From Paenibacillus sp. PAMC 26794 (GTDB lineage: Bacteria; Bacillota; Bacilli; Paenibacillales; Paenibacillaceae), in assembly GCF_000316035.1 (NCBI RefSeq), contig NZ_ANHX01000007.1, positions 1 to 64,000 of the forward strand: a stretch of DNA of 64,000 bases, written 5' to 3'. The position numbers and the translations under genes were made by a program. The notes under the pieces were generated by a model that saw nothing but the letters and a program-made list of their open reading frames with translations, was not told the origin of the DNA and ran no database searches. Shown piece after piece: positions 33,440 through 43,547 of the stretch; the stretch's first letter is position 1; every line of letters starts with the position of its first letter.

Positions 33440-33636
33440 TAACGTAACCAATTAGAACATAAAAATGATATAGATTGGAGAGCCTGTATGCAGGCTCTCT
33501 TTCTTGTACAAGCCCTATTTGGAGGGGAAACCCTATAAAAGTAACGGCTTTGACACTTTTTTTTGCCGAAAGTTGTGCCATAATAGAGGTTATGGACAAC
33601 AGGGTGAATGATTTTACGCAGGGTGGTGTTACCTAC

Positions 33637-34350
33637 ATGATGAAGAAAATCCCCGGTTACATAGGTGTATGTTTGCTCCTACTGGCGATCTTGGCTGGTT
33701 GTAGTGAGACACAGCCTTCTGAGCAGCCAATTGTCAAAGAGACAGAAACAGCGAATACGATCACAGTGGCTGTAGATGGCAGTACGTTTTTGCCTGATGC
33801 AACAAAGTCCATTAAGCGAGATTTTAGTGAGGGCTTGACACTCAAAAAGGCATTACTCAATAGCGGACTGGTTGATTTTACGGCAGATGGCAAACGGATT
33901 CAATCCGTCGGTGAAGTTTCTCTGGATTCTTCGCTTAGCTGGGCTGTCAAATTGAATGGCAAGGATATTGAACAGGAAGATTGGGACATGGAGCTTCATG
34001 CCAAAGATGAAGTGATCATTTACGTGAAAGCCGCTGACAGTGGGGGGGATGGCGTTGCATATCAGACAACGTTACTCAAGGTTAGCGGTGGAAACATTAT
34101 GCCAACCCTCAATCGTCAATATGCTGGCGTCTACGTTCAAGAGTGCACAGTTCGTGATGTGTTAAAGTCCAGCGGCATTGTAAGAATGTCGGAGAATAAC
34201 AAATTTGTCGTTTCGGTCGAGAATGTCACGCCTCGTATGAATGAGCGGTGGGTCATTATGGTGAATGACAAAGAATTAATGGAAAATGGTCTGGACATGA
34301 AATTAAATCCACGTGATGCGGTAAAGCTTGAATTGACCAATGCATCCTAA
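33637..34350 (+). CDS. Lipoprotein with two DUF4430-like domains
   Basis: A 237-residue lipoprotein: signal peptide MMKKIPGYIGVCLLLLAI, lipobox LAGC, so the mature protein is anchored outside the cell membrane. Two similar ~90-residue halves follow, each with a late tryptophan and asparagine pattern (SWAVKLNGKDI ... AKDEVIIYV and RWVIMVNDKEL ... PRDAVKLEL). This recalls the transcobalamin-like DUF4430 fold. Ligand unknown. The ribosome binding site (GGGTGGTG) before ATG 33637 is moderate. A tandem duplication within the gene is evident. Confidence 0.7.
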   Translation: MMKKIPGYIGVCLLLLAILAGCSETQPSEQPIVKETETANTITVAVDGSTFLPDATKSIKRDFSEGLTLKKALLNSGLVDFTADGKRIQSVGEVSLDSSLSWAVKLNGKDIEQEDWDMELHAKDEVIIYVKAADSGGDGVAYQTTLLKVSGGNIMPTLNRQYAGVYVQECTVRDVLKSSGIVRMSENNKFVVSVENVTPRMNERWVIMVNDKELMENGLDMKLNPRDAVKLELTNAS

Positions 34351-34359
34351 GTATACCAA

Positions 34360-34396
34360 GAAGCCCAATCTCTTTTTAGAGAACTGGGCTTTTTTT
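34360..34396. terminator. Terminator between the lipoprotein gene and fnr
   Basis: AGCCCA pairs with TGGGCT, with an inner CTCT/AGAG, followed by seven T. Confidence 0.75.
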
Positions 34397-34438
34397 CATT
34401 AATTTATATATAGCAATATCCGATTAGAATAGTAAACA

Positions 34439-35155
34439 TTAAATACGACAGATCTCGTTCGGGCAAAGTTCACAATGACAGATCCCTTGCAGCATCTTCA
34501 GATCTTTGATGACGATCATGCCATTGTCATATTCAATCGCATCTTTCTTGCGCAGGTCGCTTAACATGCGGTTTACACTTTCACGAGTGGCTCCAATCAT
34601 ATTGGACAGGTCCGTGTGGGTAATTTTTTTGTGAATAATGACATGCTCTCCATGAGGCTCACCATACGAATTCGACAACCGAATGAGGGTGGAGCAAAGT
34701 GCACCCGGTTTGCCATATAACATGAGATCCCGGAATTTGGTCTGTGTCAACCGGTGGTGGATGCCCATCCATTTCATAAAATCGATCGCGAAGTCACAAT
34801 GCTGGCAGATTAACATCTCCAGGTCTTTATGCTCCAGCACACCGATCTCACTATCCTCCAGCACTTCCGCTGAGAAGCTGTGTTTAGAGCCAAAAAAGGG
34901 ATCAGCCTGCCCAATCATATCACCGGATTGATACATGTACATGATCAGTTCTTTGCCTTCATCCGTGGATTTGGTGATCTGGGCACGGCCCCGTTTCATA
35001 TAATAAAGTTTGTCAGAGACGTCGCCTTCCCAGTACAGATGTGTACCTTCCGGATAGGTTCTATCTTTCATGGTAACCAGCAGATGGTTGAAATTTGCTT
35101 CCGTGAAACAATTGGTATTGCCGCGCTTTTCCAGTACAGTTGTTAGTTCTCTCAT
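34439..35155 (-). CDS. fnr: Fnr, oxygen-sensing Crp-family regulator (Bacillus type)
   Basis: A 238-residue protein: cyclic-nucleotide-binding-like domain (YPEGTHLYWEGD, GDMIGQADPFFG), a dimer helix, then a winged HTH (THTDLSNMIGATRESVNRMLSDL). Four cysteines sit at the very end (ICHCELCPNEICRI: residues 226, 228, 231, 236). Bacillus subtilis Fnr holds its oxygen-labile 4Fe-4S cluster with three C-terminal cysteines plus an aspartate, unlike the E. coli protein. It activates fermentation genes under anaerobiosis. The adjacent adhE and pflBA genes and four Fnr-type sites fit this role exactly. Confidence 0.88.
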   Translation of the reverse strand: MRELTTVLEKRGNTNCFTEANFNHLLVTMKDRTYPEGTHLYWEGDVSDKLYYMKRGRAQITKSTDEGKELIMYMYQSGDMIGQADPFFGSKHSFSAEVLEDSEIGVLEHKDLEMLICQHCDFAIDFMKWMGIHHRLTQTKFRDLMLYGKPGALCSTLIRLSNSYGEPHGEHVIIHKKITHTDLSNMIGATRESVNRMLSDLRKKDAIEYDNGMIVIKDLKMLQGICHCELCPNEICRI

Positions 35156-35371
35156 AAGTCTATCTCCCCTTTATGTCCATCGGACGACCTTCTGTAGTAA
35201 GCAGTAGCCTCCGAGGTTCGCCGCAAACCGTTGCCGTCCTGATCAGGGTCATCTCGGCCGGGAGGAAGGACGGTACAAATTGCGGTGGTTCAATTTTTAA
35301 GTTCAGTATATACCTTATCTTGCCGTTTGAGGGGCGTGGAAAGGGGGCAAAAATGGCGAAATTTCAAACAT

Positions 35372-35387
35372 TGTGATTAAATTCACT
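35372..35387. promoter_or_regulatory. Fnr box, one mismatch
   Basis: TGTGATTAAATTCACT fits TGTGA-N6-TCACA with one mismatch. It lies in the fnr-adhE divergent region about 215 bases upstream of both genes and could serve either, including fnr autoregulation. Confidence 0.55.
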
Positions 35388-35487
35388 TTTGATGGAGAGG
35401 ATGAATTTTACAGCCCTATATTTTAAATAGGAAGTGAAATGGTCGTATGAAGGACACTACAAAACTTAAATTAAATTTGTTATACTT

Positions 35488-35503
35488 TGTGAAAAAAATC
35501 ACA
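35488..35503 (+). promoter_or_regulatory. Fnr box upstream of adhE
   Basis: TGTGAAAAAAATCACA is a perfect TGTGA-N6-TCACA site about 80 bases before the adhE start, a typical distance for activation. Confidence 0.75.
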
Positions 35504-35584
35504 TAATTAAGTTTATTGTCATGTTACGATGTGAATGTAAACGAGAGAGACAAACTAATACGAACCTTTAGGAGGATGAGGGAG

Positions 35585-38197
35585 ATGGCTGTAAAGAACG
35601 AAGTCGCCCCAGCAAAAGAACCGACAGCAGGTCAGTATATCCAAACGTTAATTGACAAAGCGAATAAAGCACACGCTGCATTCATGAAGATGGACCAGAA
35701 GCAGATTGACCGGATTGTGCAAGCGATGGCGCTTGCGGGTCTGGATAAACACATGATGCTCGCCAAGATGGCCGTAGAAGAAACAGGCCGCGGAGTATAT
35801 GAGGATAAAATCACCAAAAATATATTTGCAACTGAATATGTGTACCACAGCATCAAGTATGACAAAACCGTAGGTGTGATTGAAGATAACGAATATGAGA
35901 GCTTCCAGAAAATTGCGGAGCCGGTCGGCATTATTATGGGGATTACACCCGTCACGAATCCAACATCAACGACGATGTTTAAAGCACTGATCTCCATCAA
36001 GACGCGTAACCCGATCATCTTTGGTTTCCACCCATCTGCACAGAATTGTAGCCGGGAAGCTGCCAAAATCCTGCTGGAAGCGGCTGTGAAACATGGTGCA
36101 CCAGCAGATTGTATCCAGTGGATCGATGATCCTTCCATGGATCGTACAAATGCGCTGATGAATCACAATGATGTAGCTCTCATTCTGGCAACAGGCGGAT
36201 CAGGCATGGTACGAGCAGCGTACAGCTGTGGTAAACCTGCACTGGGCGTAGGACCGGGTAACGTACCTTGCTTTATCGAGAAAAGCGCGGATATCAATCA
36301 GGCAGTAACGGATTTGATCCTATCCAAGTCTTTCGATAACGGCATGATCTGTGCTTCCGAACAAGCGGTCATCATTGAAGAACCGATCTTTGATCAAGTG
36401 AAGAAAAAAATGATTGCAAATGGCTGTTACTTTGTTAACAAAGATGAAGCAGCAAAATTGACAGCAGGTGCGATTAATGCCGAGAAATGTGCAGTGAACC
36501 CGGCGATTGTTGGTCAATCTGCGGTGAGCATTGCGAAATTGTGCGGCATTGAAGTTCCAGCGGGAACCAAAATTCTCGTGGCCGAGATTGAAGGGGTAGG
36601 TACCAAATTCCCATTGTCGGCTGAGAAGTTAAGCCCGGTACTGGCTTGTTACAAAGTTAAAACAGCAGCAGAGGGAATTGAACGTGCAGCAGAAGTGGTT
36701 GCTTTTGGCGGCATGGGTCACTCCTCGGTTATCCACTCGAATAACGAAGAAGTGATCAGCAAGTTCGCAGATCGCCTGCAAACTGGACGTATTATTGTGA
36801 ATTCCCCATCCACACACGGCGCAATCGGTGACATCTACAACACTAACATGCCTTCGTTGACACTGGGATGCGGATCATATGGACGTAACTCGACTTCTTC
36901 CAACGTAACCGCTGTGAACTTAATCAATGTGAAAAGGGTGGCTCGCCGTACCGTGAATATGCAATGGTTCAAAGTGCCGAACAAAGTCTACTTCGAAAAA
37001 GGCGCAACGCAGTATCTTGCCAAAATGCCTGACATCACACGTGTTGCGATTATTACGGATGCCATGATGGTGAAACTAGGTTATGTGGAAAAGGTAGAAC
37101 ATTATCTGCGTCAACGCCAAATTCCGGTAGCGATCGAAGTGTTCTCCGATGTAGAGCCTGATCCGTCCACAACGACAGTAGATCGCGGAACGGAAATGAT
37201 GCGCCGCTTCCAACCAGACTGCATTATCGCACTCGGCGGTGGATCACCGATGGATGCTGCAAAAGCCATGTGGTTGTTCTATGAATATCCGGACACGGAC
37301 TTCAACGATCTGAAACAAAAATTCATGGATATTCGCAAACGGATCTACAAATATCCACGTCTCGGCGTAAAAGCGAAATTTGTAGCGATTCCAACAACTT
37401 CTGGTACAGGTTCTGAAGTGACATCGTTCGCGGTTATCACAGATAAAAATCAAGGTAACACCAAATATCCATTGGCCGATTATGAGCTGACACCAGACGT
37501 AGCGATTGTCGATCCGGAGTTTGTATACTCCCTGCCTAAAACGGCTGTAGCGGATACAGGTATGGACGTACTGACTCATGCGATTGAAGCTTATGTGTCT
37601 GTTATGGCAAATGACTACACAGATGGACTTGCGATCAAAGCAATTCAACTGGTGTTCCAATACCTGGAGCAATCTGCACTGCAAGGCGACAAACTGGCAC
37701 GTGAAAAAATGCATAATGCTTCCACGATTGCCGGTATGGCGTTTGCCAACGCATTCCTGGGCATTAACCACAGCTTGGCGCATAAATGGGGCGGTCAGTA
37801 TCACACCGCACACGGACGCACCAATGCGATCCTGATGCCGCACGTTATTCGTTACAACGCGAAAAAACCGACCAAATTCGCATCGTTCCCGAAATATTCG
37901 CACTTTGTAGCCGATGAGCGATATGCCGAAATTGCCCGTATCTTGGGATTGCCTGCTCGCACAACAGAAGAAGGGGTAACCAGTCTCATCAATGCCATCC
38001 GTAATCTGAACAAAACACTGGGAATTGAAGAATCGTTCCAGGAAATCGGATTTGATGCCAAAGACTTTGAAGCACATGTCGATTATCTGGCAGACCGTGC
38101 CTTCGAAGACCAATGTACAACCGCTAATCCGAAGTTGCCTCTGGTAACTGAACTGGCTGATGTATACCGCAACGCTTTCTACGGAAAGTTTGAATAA
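35585..38197 (+). CDS. adhE: Bifunctional aldehyde-alcohol dehydrogenase AdhE
   Basis: An 870-residue fusion. The N-terminal half is a CoA-acylating aldehyde dehydrogenase ([23 protein letters not shown], catalytic cysteine in NGMICASEQ near residue 256). The C-terminal half is an iron-dependent alcohol dehydrogenase ([24 protein letters not shown], and the iron ligands in [23 protein letters not shown] and [11 protein letters not shown]). It converts acetyl-CoA to ethanol, regenerating NAD during fermentation, usually as spirosomes. ATG 35585 follows AGGAGG. Preceded by Fnr boxes, followed by pflBA. Confidence 0.95.
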   Translation: MAVKNEVAPAKEPTAGQYIQTLIDKANKAHAAFMKMDQKQIDRIVQAMALAGLDKHMMLAKMAVEETGRGVYEDKITKNIFATEYVYHSIKYDKTVGVIEDNEYESFQKIAEPVGIIMGITPVTNPTSTTMFKALISIKTRNPIIFGFHPSAQNCSREAAKILLEAAVKHGAPADCIQWIDDPSMDRTNALMNHNDVALILATGGSGMVRAAYSCGKPALGVGPGNVPCFIEKSADINQAVTDLILSKSFDNGMICASEQAVIIEEPIFDQVKKKMIANGCYFVNKDEAAKLTAGAINAEKCAVNPAIVGQSAVSIAKLCGIEVPAGTKILVAEIEGVGTKFPLSAEKLSPVLACYKVKTAAEGIERAAEVVAFGGMGHSSVIHSNNEEVISKFADRLQTGRIIVNSPSTHGAIGDIYNTNMPSLTLGCGSYGRNSTSSNVTAVNLINVKRVARRTVNMQWFKVPNKVYFEKGATQYLAKMPDITRVAIITDAMMVKLGYVEKVEHYLRQRQIPVAIEVFSDVEPDPSTTTVDRGTEMMRRFQPDCIIALGGGSPMDAAKAMWLFYEYPDTDFNDLKQKFMDIRKRIYKYPRLGVKAKFVAIPTTSGTGSEVTSFAVITDKNQGNTKYPLADYELTPDVAIVDPEFVYSLPKTAVADTGMDVLTHAIEAYVSVMANDYTDGLAIKAIQLVFQYLEQSALQGDKLAREKMHNASTIAGMAFANAFLGINHSLAHKWGGQYHTAHGRTNAILMPHVIRYNAKKPTKFASFPKYSHFVADERYAEIARILGLPARTTEEGVTSLINAIRNLNKTLGIEESFQEIGFDAKDFEAHVDYLADRAFEDQCTTANPKLPLVTELADVYRNAFYGKFE

Positions 38198-38627
38198 TAA
38201 ATCTAGAACGAAGAGAATGCATTACGGCAAGAAGATCAGGGTTCCCCGAAAGGGGAGCCCCGATTGCCGTCTTTCACACAATAACGAGAGGGCAGAAAGA
38301 CAGAAGAGCGAAGCATCTGTTTTTCAGGATTTATTCTAAGATTTGATGTGCTCCGAGCCTAGAGGAGCAATGGCTCTTAAAGAGGTTACACGGAATCCGT
38401 GATGTGGCCGATTGAGCCAGATGTTCACACAATAACGGAGTGGGCAGAAAAAACTGAAGAAGCGGAGCGTTCGCCTTTATCCCCGGATTTCACCCTTTGA
38501 AAAATAAAATTGAAAAAATCCGGGGATAACAGCGATCGGAAGTTGTTCTGCCCGCGCAGTGGCTAAGTGTGAATTTACAGGGTTCAATGGGACACAGCGC
38601 AGGTGGAGTGAGTTAGTTCACTGACTT
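38198..38627 (+). repeat. Structured dispersed repeat: copy 3 and an adjacent half copy
   Basis: Copy 3 spans 38423-38574: outer arms GTTCACAC (38423-38430) and GTGTGAAT (38567-38574), middle CAGAAAAAACT / AGTTGTTCTG, inner TTATCCCCGGATTT (38477-38490) and its near-perfect complement ending at 38529, then GCGATCG. A second 5' half (TTTCACACAATAACGAGAGGGCAG, cited as TTTCACACAATAACG, 38273-38287, then GAGGGCAGAAAG) lies upstream without a clear 3' half. A GC-rich hairpin with a GAAA loop (38237-38265) follows adhE and may be its terminator, though T-poor. Confidence 0.6.
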
Positions 38628-38643
38628 TGTGACAAAAATCACA
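38628..38643 (+). promoter_or_regulatory. Distal Fnr box upstream of pflB
   Basis: TGTGACAAAAATCACA, a perfect TGTGA-N6-TCACA site about 190 bases before the pflB start. Confidence 0.75.
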
Positions 38644-38737
38644 GATGATGAAAGCCCCAAGTCGTATACTGAAAATGTAAGAAAAACATTCATCCCGCGG
38701 TTCCGGTTCCCAAGTAGAGAGAACATGTTCCGGTTTA

Positions 38738-38753
38738 TGTGAAACAATTCACA
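38738..38753 (+). promoter_or_regulatory. Proximal Fnr box upstream of pflB
   Basis: TGTGAAACAATTCACA, a second perfect site, 83 bases before the pflB start and 110 bases from the distal one (about ten helical turns). Confidence 0.75.
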
Positions 38754-38836
38754 TTAATCGCGGCTCTGGGCACACAATGCTACGAATGAAGCAAGATGTT
38801 ATGTGTCCAGAAATCCAAATTAGTGGAGGGATTAAG

Positions 38837-41095
38837 ATGTCGGTGATTGAAAAAGATGTCAAACAACAAACAGGCTGGAGAAACTTTACCAAAGGAACAT
38901 GGACCAAATCCGTAGATGTGAATGATTTTCTGGCACACAACTTGTCTCCGTATTACGGCGACGAAGCATTTCTCGCAGGTGCAACCCAGAATACCAAAGA
39001 ATTGTGGGATATCGTATCTGATCTGACCAAAAAAGAACGGGATAACGGCGGTGTCCTTGACGTTGACGTGAACACACCAGGGACTATTATTTCTCACCAA
39101 CCCGGTTATCTGGATCAATCCAAAGAGCAGATTGTCGGCGTTCAGACCGATGCTCCGTTCAAACGTTCCATTCAACCAACAGGCGGAATCCGCATGATGA
39201 TTGACGCATGTGAGGCATATGGCTTTGAAATGCCACAGGGCGTCATTGATATATTTACAAACATTCGCAAAACACACAACCAAGGTGTATTCGATGCTTA
39301 TACTTCCGATATGCGTGCAGCGCGTAAAGCAGGGATTATTACAGGTCTTCCAGATGCTTACGGCCGTGGCCGGATCATCGGTGACTATCGTCGTGTAGCT
39401 TTGTACGGGGTAGATTTCCTGATTCGTAACAAAAAAGGTGAACTGAATGCACTCGAAGTTGATGTTATTGATGAAGATGTCATTCGTCTGCGGGAAGAAT
39501 TGTCTGAACAGATTCGTGCATTGCAAGAATTGAAGCAATTGGGCGATATGCACGGGTTCGATATTTCCTTGCCAGCGACAACAGCAAAAGAAGCGTTCCA
39601 ATGGTTGTACTTTGGTTATCTCGCTGCGATCAAAGAACAGAACGGTGCTGCGATGTCACTGGGACGTGTATCTTCTTTCCTGGATATCTACATTGAACGT
39701 GACCTGCAAGAAGGTATTTTGTCCGAAGAACAGGCTCAGGAATTGGTTGACCATTTCGTAATGAAACTGCGGATTGTCAAATTCCTGCGTACACCGGATT
39801 ACAACGAACTGTTCAGTGGAGATCCAACATGGGTGACTGAGTCCATCGGTGGTATGTCTGTGAATGGTGAAACACGTGTAACCAAAAACAGCTTCCGTTT
39901 CCTGCATACGCTGCACAACTTGGGTCCTGCACCAGAACCGAACCTGACTGTTCTCTGGTCCACGAAACTTCCAGAAGCTTTCAAAGATTATTGCAGCAAA
40001 GTATCCATCGAAACCAGCTCAATCCAGTATGAAAATGATGATCTGATGCGTCCAATCTACGGTGACGATTACGGTATTGCATGCTGTGTGTCGGCTATGA
40101 AGATCGGGAAACAAATGCAATTCTTCGGCGCTCGTGCCAACCTGGCTAAAGCTCTCCTGTATGCGATCAACGGTGGTCGTGATGAGAAATCCGGAGCACA
40201 AGTTGGACCTGAGTATCCTGCCATCACTAGCGAAGTACTGGATTACAATGAGGTTATGAAACGCTTCAAACCAATGATGGAGTGGCTCGCGAAGCTGTAT
40301 ATGAACACCCTGAACGTCATTCACTACATGCACGATAAATACAGCTATGAGCGTATCGAAATGGCATTGCATGACCGTGACATTGTACGTACGATGGCTT
40401 GCGGTATCGCTGGTCTGTCGGTTACAGCAGATTCACTGAGTGCGATCAAATATGCCAAAGTAAAACCAATTCGTAACGAACAAGGCATCGCTGTTGATTT
40501 CGAAATCGAAGGAGACTTCCCTTGTTACGGTAACAATGAAGACAGCGTAGACAGCATTGCTGTTGAACTGGTCGAGAACTTCATGGGTATGATTCGCAAG
40601 CACAAAGCTTACCGTAACGCAGTGCCAACGCAATCCGTTCTGACGATCACTTCCAACGTGGTATATGGTAAGAAAACAGGGACTACACCGGATGGTCGTA
40701 AAGCAGGTGAACCATTTGCTCCAGGTGCGAACCCAATGCATGGTCGTGACAAAAAAGGTGCACTGGCATCCCTTGGCTCTGTAGCCAAATTGCCTTATGA
40801 ACACAGTCTTGACGGTATTTCCAATACCTTCTCCATCGTGCCAAAAGCATTGGGTAAAGAGGAGACTACACGTAAATCCAATCTGACTGCGATGATGGAT
40901 GGTTACTTCGGTCAAAACGCTCATCACCTGAACGTTAACGTATTTGATCGTCAGCAACTGATTGATGCGATGGATCACCCGGAAAACTATCCACAACTGA
41001 CTATACGGGTATCCGGATATGCCGTTAACTTCATTAAATTGACTCGTGAACAACAGTTGGATGTCATCAACCGTACGTTCCATGGTTCGATGTAA
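38837..41095 (+). CDS. pflB: Pyruvate formate-lyase (formate C-acetyltransferase)
   Basis: A 752-residue glycyl-radical enzyme splitting pyruvate with CoA into acetyl-CoA and formate in the absence of oxygen. The active-site cysteine pair is in [10 protein letters not shown] (about residues 416-417). The radical glycine is in the C-terminal RVSGYAVNF (about residue 726). Length is typical. Start ATG 38837 has GGAGGG six bases upstream; an earlier in-frame ATG lacks one. Two Fnr boxes precede it, and its activating enzyme gene follows after 89 bases. Confidence 0.96.
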   Translation: MSVIEKDVKQQTGWRNFTKGTWTKSVDVNDFLAHNLSPYYGDEAFLAGATQNTKELWDIVSDLTKKERDNGGVLDVDVNTPGTIISHQPGYLDQSKEQIVGVQTDAPFKRSIQPTGGIRMMIDACEAYGFEMPQGVIDIFTNIRKTHNQGVFDAYTSDMRAARKAGIITGLPDAYGRGRIIGDYRRVALYGVDFLIRNKKGELNALEVDVIDEDVIRLREELSEQIRALQELKQLGDMHGFDISLPATTAKEAFQWLYFGYLAAIKEQNGAAMSLGRVSSFLDIYIERDLQEGILSEEQAQELVDHFVMKLRIVKFLRTPDYNELFSGDPTWVTESIGGMSVNGETRVTKNSFRFLHTLHNLGPAPEPNLTVLWSTKLPEAFKDYCSKVSIETSSIQYENDDLMRPIYGDDYGIACCVSAMKIGKQMQFFGARANLAKALLYAINGGRDEKSGAQVGPEYPAITSEVLDYNEVMKRFKPMMEWLAKLYMNTLNVIHYMHDKYSYERIEMALHDRDIVRTMACGIAGLSVTADSLSAIKYAKVKPIRNEQGIAVDFEIEGDFPCYGNNEDSVDSIAVELVENFMGMIRKHKAYRNAVPTQSVLTITSNVVYGKKTGTTPDGRKAGEPFAPGANPMHGRDKKGALASLGSVAKLPYEHSLDGISNTFSIVPKALGKEETTRKSNLTAMMDGYFGQNAHHLNVNVFDRQQLIDAMDHPENYPQLTIRVSGYAVNFIKLTREQQLDVINRTFHGSM

Positions 41096-41184
41096 GTAAT
41101 TTGCAAGTATAAGACCGCTAGAGCAAGGCATTCCAAATCATATTAAACGCACAGCGGATGCGGATACAGAAAGGAAGAGGCAGC

Positions 41185-41937
41185 ATGGTTAAAGGACATA
41201 TTCATTCACTCGAAACTTTCGGGACGGTTGACGGCCCAGGCATCCGCTTCGTGCTTTTTATGCAAGGATGTCTACTCAAGTGTCAATATTGCCACAACCC
41301 TGATACATGGGCGCTGGATGGTGGAAAAGAAATGACGCTTGAGGAGGTACTGGCTGAAATTGAGCCTTACCTGTCTTACTACCGCAGCTCCGGAGGCGGG
41401 CTCACGATATCTGGTGGAGAACCAACGTTACAGGCTCACTTTGTAGCCGAAATCTTCAAGGAAGTGAAGCGGCGCTGGGGATTGCATACGACACTAGACA
41501 GCAACGGATTCAACGAACCGGAACGGATTCACGATCTGTTGGATCACACAGACCTGGTTCTGCTGGACCTCAAACATATTGATGATGAGAAACACATCAA
41601 GTTGACAGGAAAATCCAACGAGAGAACGTTGAAAACGGCCAAGTGGTTATCGGAGCAAGGTCGGAAAATGTGGATACGCCACGTGTATGTGCCTGGTATT
41701 CATAACGAGGAAGAGGATCTGCTTAACCTCGGACGGTTTATTGGAACATTAAATGGCGTCGAGAAGTTCGAAATTCTTCCATACCATCAGATGGGGATCT
41801 ACAAATGGGAGGCGCTCGGCAAAGTATATCCACTGGATGGTGTTCCTTCGCCAAGTGAAGAAGAAGTGGAGCGGGCGTATCGCCTGATCGAACAAGGTCG
41901 CCAGGAAACGGCTGGCGTGGCTTGTTCCGGTAAGTGA
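41185..41937 (+). CDS. pflA: Pyruvate formate-lyase activating enzyme
   Basis: A 250-residue radical-SAM enzyme that installs the glycyl radical on PflB. The 4Fe-4S-binding cysteines are in CLLKCQYC (C-x3-C-x2-C), preceded by ETFGTVDGPGIRFVLFMQG and followed by SGGEPTLQ. ATG 41185 is preceded by AAGGAAGAGG; 27 bases of in-frame sequence upstream are probably untranslated. Co-transcribed with pflB; a terminator follows. Confidence 0.94.
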   Translation: MVKGHIHSLETFGTVDGPGIRFVLFMQGCLLKCQYCHNPDTWALDGGKEMTLEEVLAEIEPYLSYYRSSGGGLTISGGEPTLQAHFVAEIFKEVKRRWGLHTTLDSNGFNEPERIHDLLDHTDLVLLDLKHIDDEKHIKLTGKSNERTLKTAKWLSEQGRKMWIRHVYVPGIHNEEEDLLNLGRFIGTLNGVEKFEILPYHQMGIYKWEALGKVYPLDGVPSPSEEEVERAYRLIEQGRQETAGVACSGK

Positions 41938-41970
41938 TCTAACCTTTATATATAGTAAAAACAATCAACC

Positions 41971-42011
41971 AAGCAGTCCTTGCGAACATGTTTCGCAGGG
42001 GCTGTTTTTTG
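41971..42011 (+). terminator. Terminator of pflBA
   Basis: AGCAGTCCTTGCGAA pairs with TTTCGCAGGGGCT (small interruptions) around CATG, followed by GTTTTTTG. Confidence 0.75.
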
Positions 42012-42128
42012 TCCAGTGAAGGATTTTATCCCTCCATTGATGAATTGTCAGCCTTACAATGTAAGCTCCGGCTTTTTATAATCAGAGTGTAAAGCCAAAT
42101 GCTCAATATCTTGAGGAGGGTCAACCAG

Positions 42129-43496
42129 ATGAAAAAAGGAATGACATTACTGCTTTCATTATTGCTTATCACTTCATGGACTTTGGCGGGATGTGCAAGC
42201 TCAAGTAACGAGCCACAGCAAGGTGCAAGCAATACACCTGTGGAGGAAACAAGTAAGGAACCGGTTGAAATGCTTCTCCGCCACACACAGGTGGGAGCCG
42301 ACAAACAGAAAAGACTGGCCATTCTCCAGGATGTAGTGGACAAAGTTGAGGGAGAGGTACCCAATCTGACCTTTACGCTGGATGGTGTCGAATCCGATGT
42401 GAATCGTAAGGAAAAGCTTCGGGGAGAGATGGCGGCAGGTAACCCGCCGGATATATTTGAACTGTTCGGTAGCCCGGATTCCAAAGTTTATGCCAAGGAA
42501 GGTATGCTGCTTGATCTGACCCCAATCCTGCAAGAGTTGGGCATTCAAGACCAGTTTACATCCCTTGAACCGTTTACGTATGAAGGCAAAGTATATGGAC
42601 TGCCGATTGGCGGTTCGGGCGAAGGCTTTTTCTATAATAAAGAGTACTTCGAACAAAAAGGATGGAAAGCACCAACTACCATGGCTGAACTGGACAATAT
42701 ACTGGCAGAGATCAAGGCCGATGGCAAAGTGCCGCTTGCTTCCGCATCCAAGGCAGGCTGGGTGCCGCTCATGTTAACCAACCACCTGTGGTCCCGATAT
42801 GCCGGGCCGGAGATTACCGCAAAGTTTGCAACAGGTGAAGCGAAGTGGACCGACCCGGGTGTTGTGCAAGGTTTTGCCAAACATAAGGAATGGGTTGATA
42901 AGGGTTATTTCAAAAAAGGTGAACTGGGCTTCGAGTATGCCGAATATACCACGCAATTTACAAGCGGAGAAGCGGTATTAATGTATGACGGAACATGGAA
43001 ATCATCTGTATTCAAAGAAGGTCAGAGCGGTGAATCGCTCATTGGCAAGGTTGGATTCTTCAATATGCCTCCGGTAGAGAACGGCGCAGGTGATCAGACG
43101 TCTTTGATGCGGGATGTGAACAATGGATACGGATTCTCGGCAGCGGTGGCGGATGACCCGCAGAAGCTGGAAGCAGTTAAGGCCTTTATCAAAAATTTCT
43201 ACAATGAAGATATGCAGATCCGTGGTCTTGTGGAAGATGGCGTGTTGCCTGCGATGAAGCTGGATGAGAAAGTGCTGACCGACAGTATTACCGATGATCT
43301 GATGAAAGAAATTGTGGCCGTGCTTAATGCGTCCAAGACATCGTTCCCGGCATTTGATGCACTCGTTCAGGCTTATGTGACGACAGAAATCAGCAATTTG
43401 CAAATCCAGAAGTTGATTGGTGGGCAGACCACGCCAGAGAAAATGGCAGAAGAGCTGCAAAAGGTGCAGGAGGAAGCAAACGCTTCCGTGGAATAA
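42129..43496 (+). CDS. Sugar ABC transporter substrate-binding lipoprotein
   Basis: A 455-residue lipoprotein: signal peptide MKKGMTLLLSLLLITSW-like, lipobox LAGCASS. The extracellular solute-binding family 1 fold shows AAGNPPDIFELFGS, VYGLPIGGSGEGFFYNKEYFE and AVLMYDGTWKSSVF. It presents a sugar or oligosaccharide to the two permeases encoded next. No ATPase gene is in the cluster, so a shared MsmK-type ATPase elsewhere probably energises it. ATG 42129 has GGAGGG upstream. Downstream genes include a NagZ-type enzyme, so amino-sugar glycans are the likely cargo. Confidence 0.88.
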   Translation: MKKGMTLLLSLLLITSWTLAGCASSSNEPQQGASNTPVEETSKEPVEMLLRHTQVGADKQKRLAILQDVVDKVEGEVPNLTFTLDGVESDVNRKEKLRGEMAAGNPPDIFELFGSPDSKVYAKEGMLLDLTPILQELGIQDQFTSLEPFTYEGKVYGLPIGGSGEGFFYNKEYFEQKGWKAPTTMAELDNILAEIKADGKVPLASASKAGWVPLMLTNHLWSRYAGPEITAKFATGEAKWTDPGVVQGFAKHKEWVDKGYFKKGELGFEYAEYTTQFTSGEAVLMYDGTWKSSVFKEGQSGESLIGKVGFFNMPPVENGAGDQTSLMRDVNNGYGFSAAVADDPQKLEAVKAFIKNFYNEDMQIRGLVEDGVLPAMKLDEKVLTDSITDDLMKEIVAVLNASKTSFPAFDALVQAYVTTEISNLQIQKLIGGQTTPEKMAEELQKVQEEANASVE

Positions 43497-43547
43497 ATCA
43501 ATCCAAGTTGAAACTGCGATCGTTGAAGTGACTGAAGGAGGCTGACC

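Noticed and set aside
38723..38732. Further LexA box (GAACATGTTC)
   Set aside because: The half sites are two bases apart, not four; it lies in the pflB promoter region and is not an SOS match.
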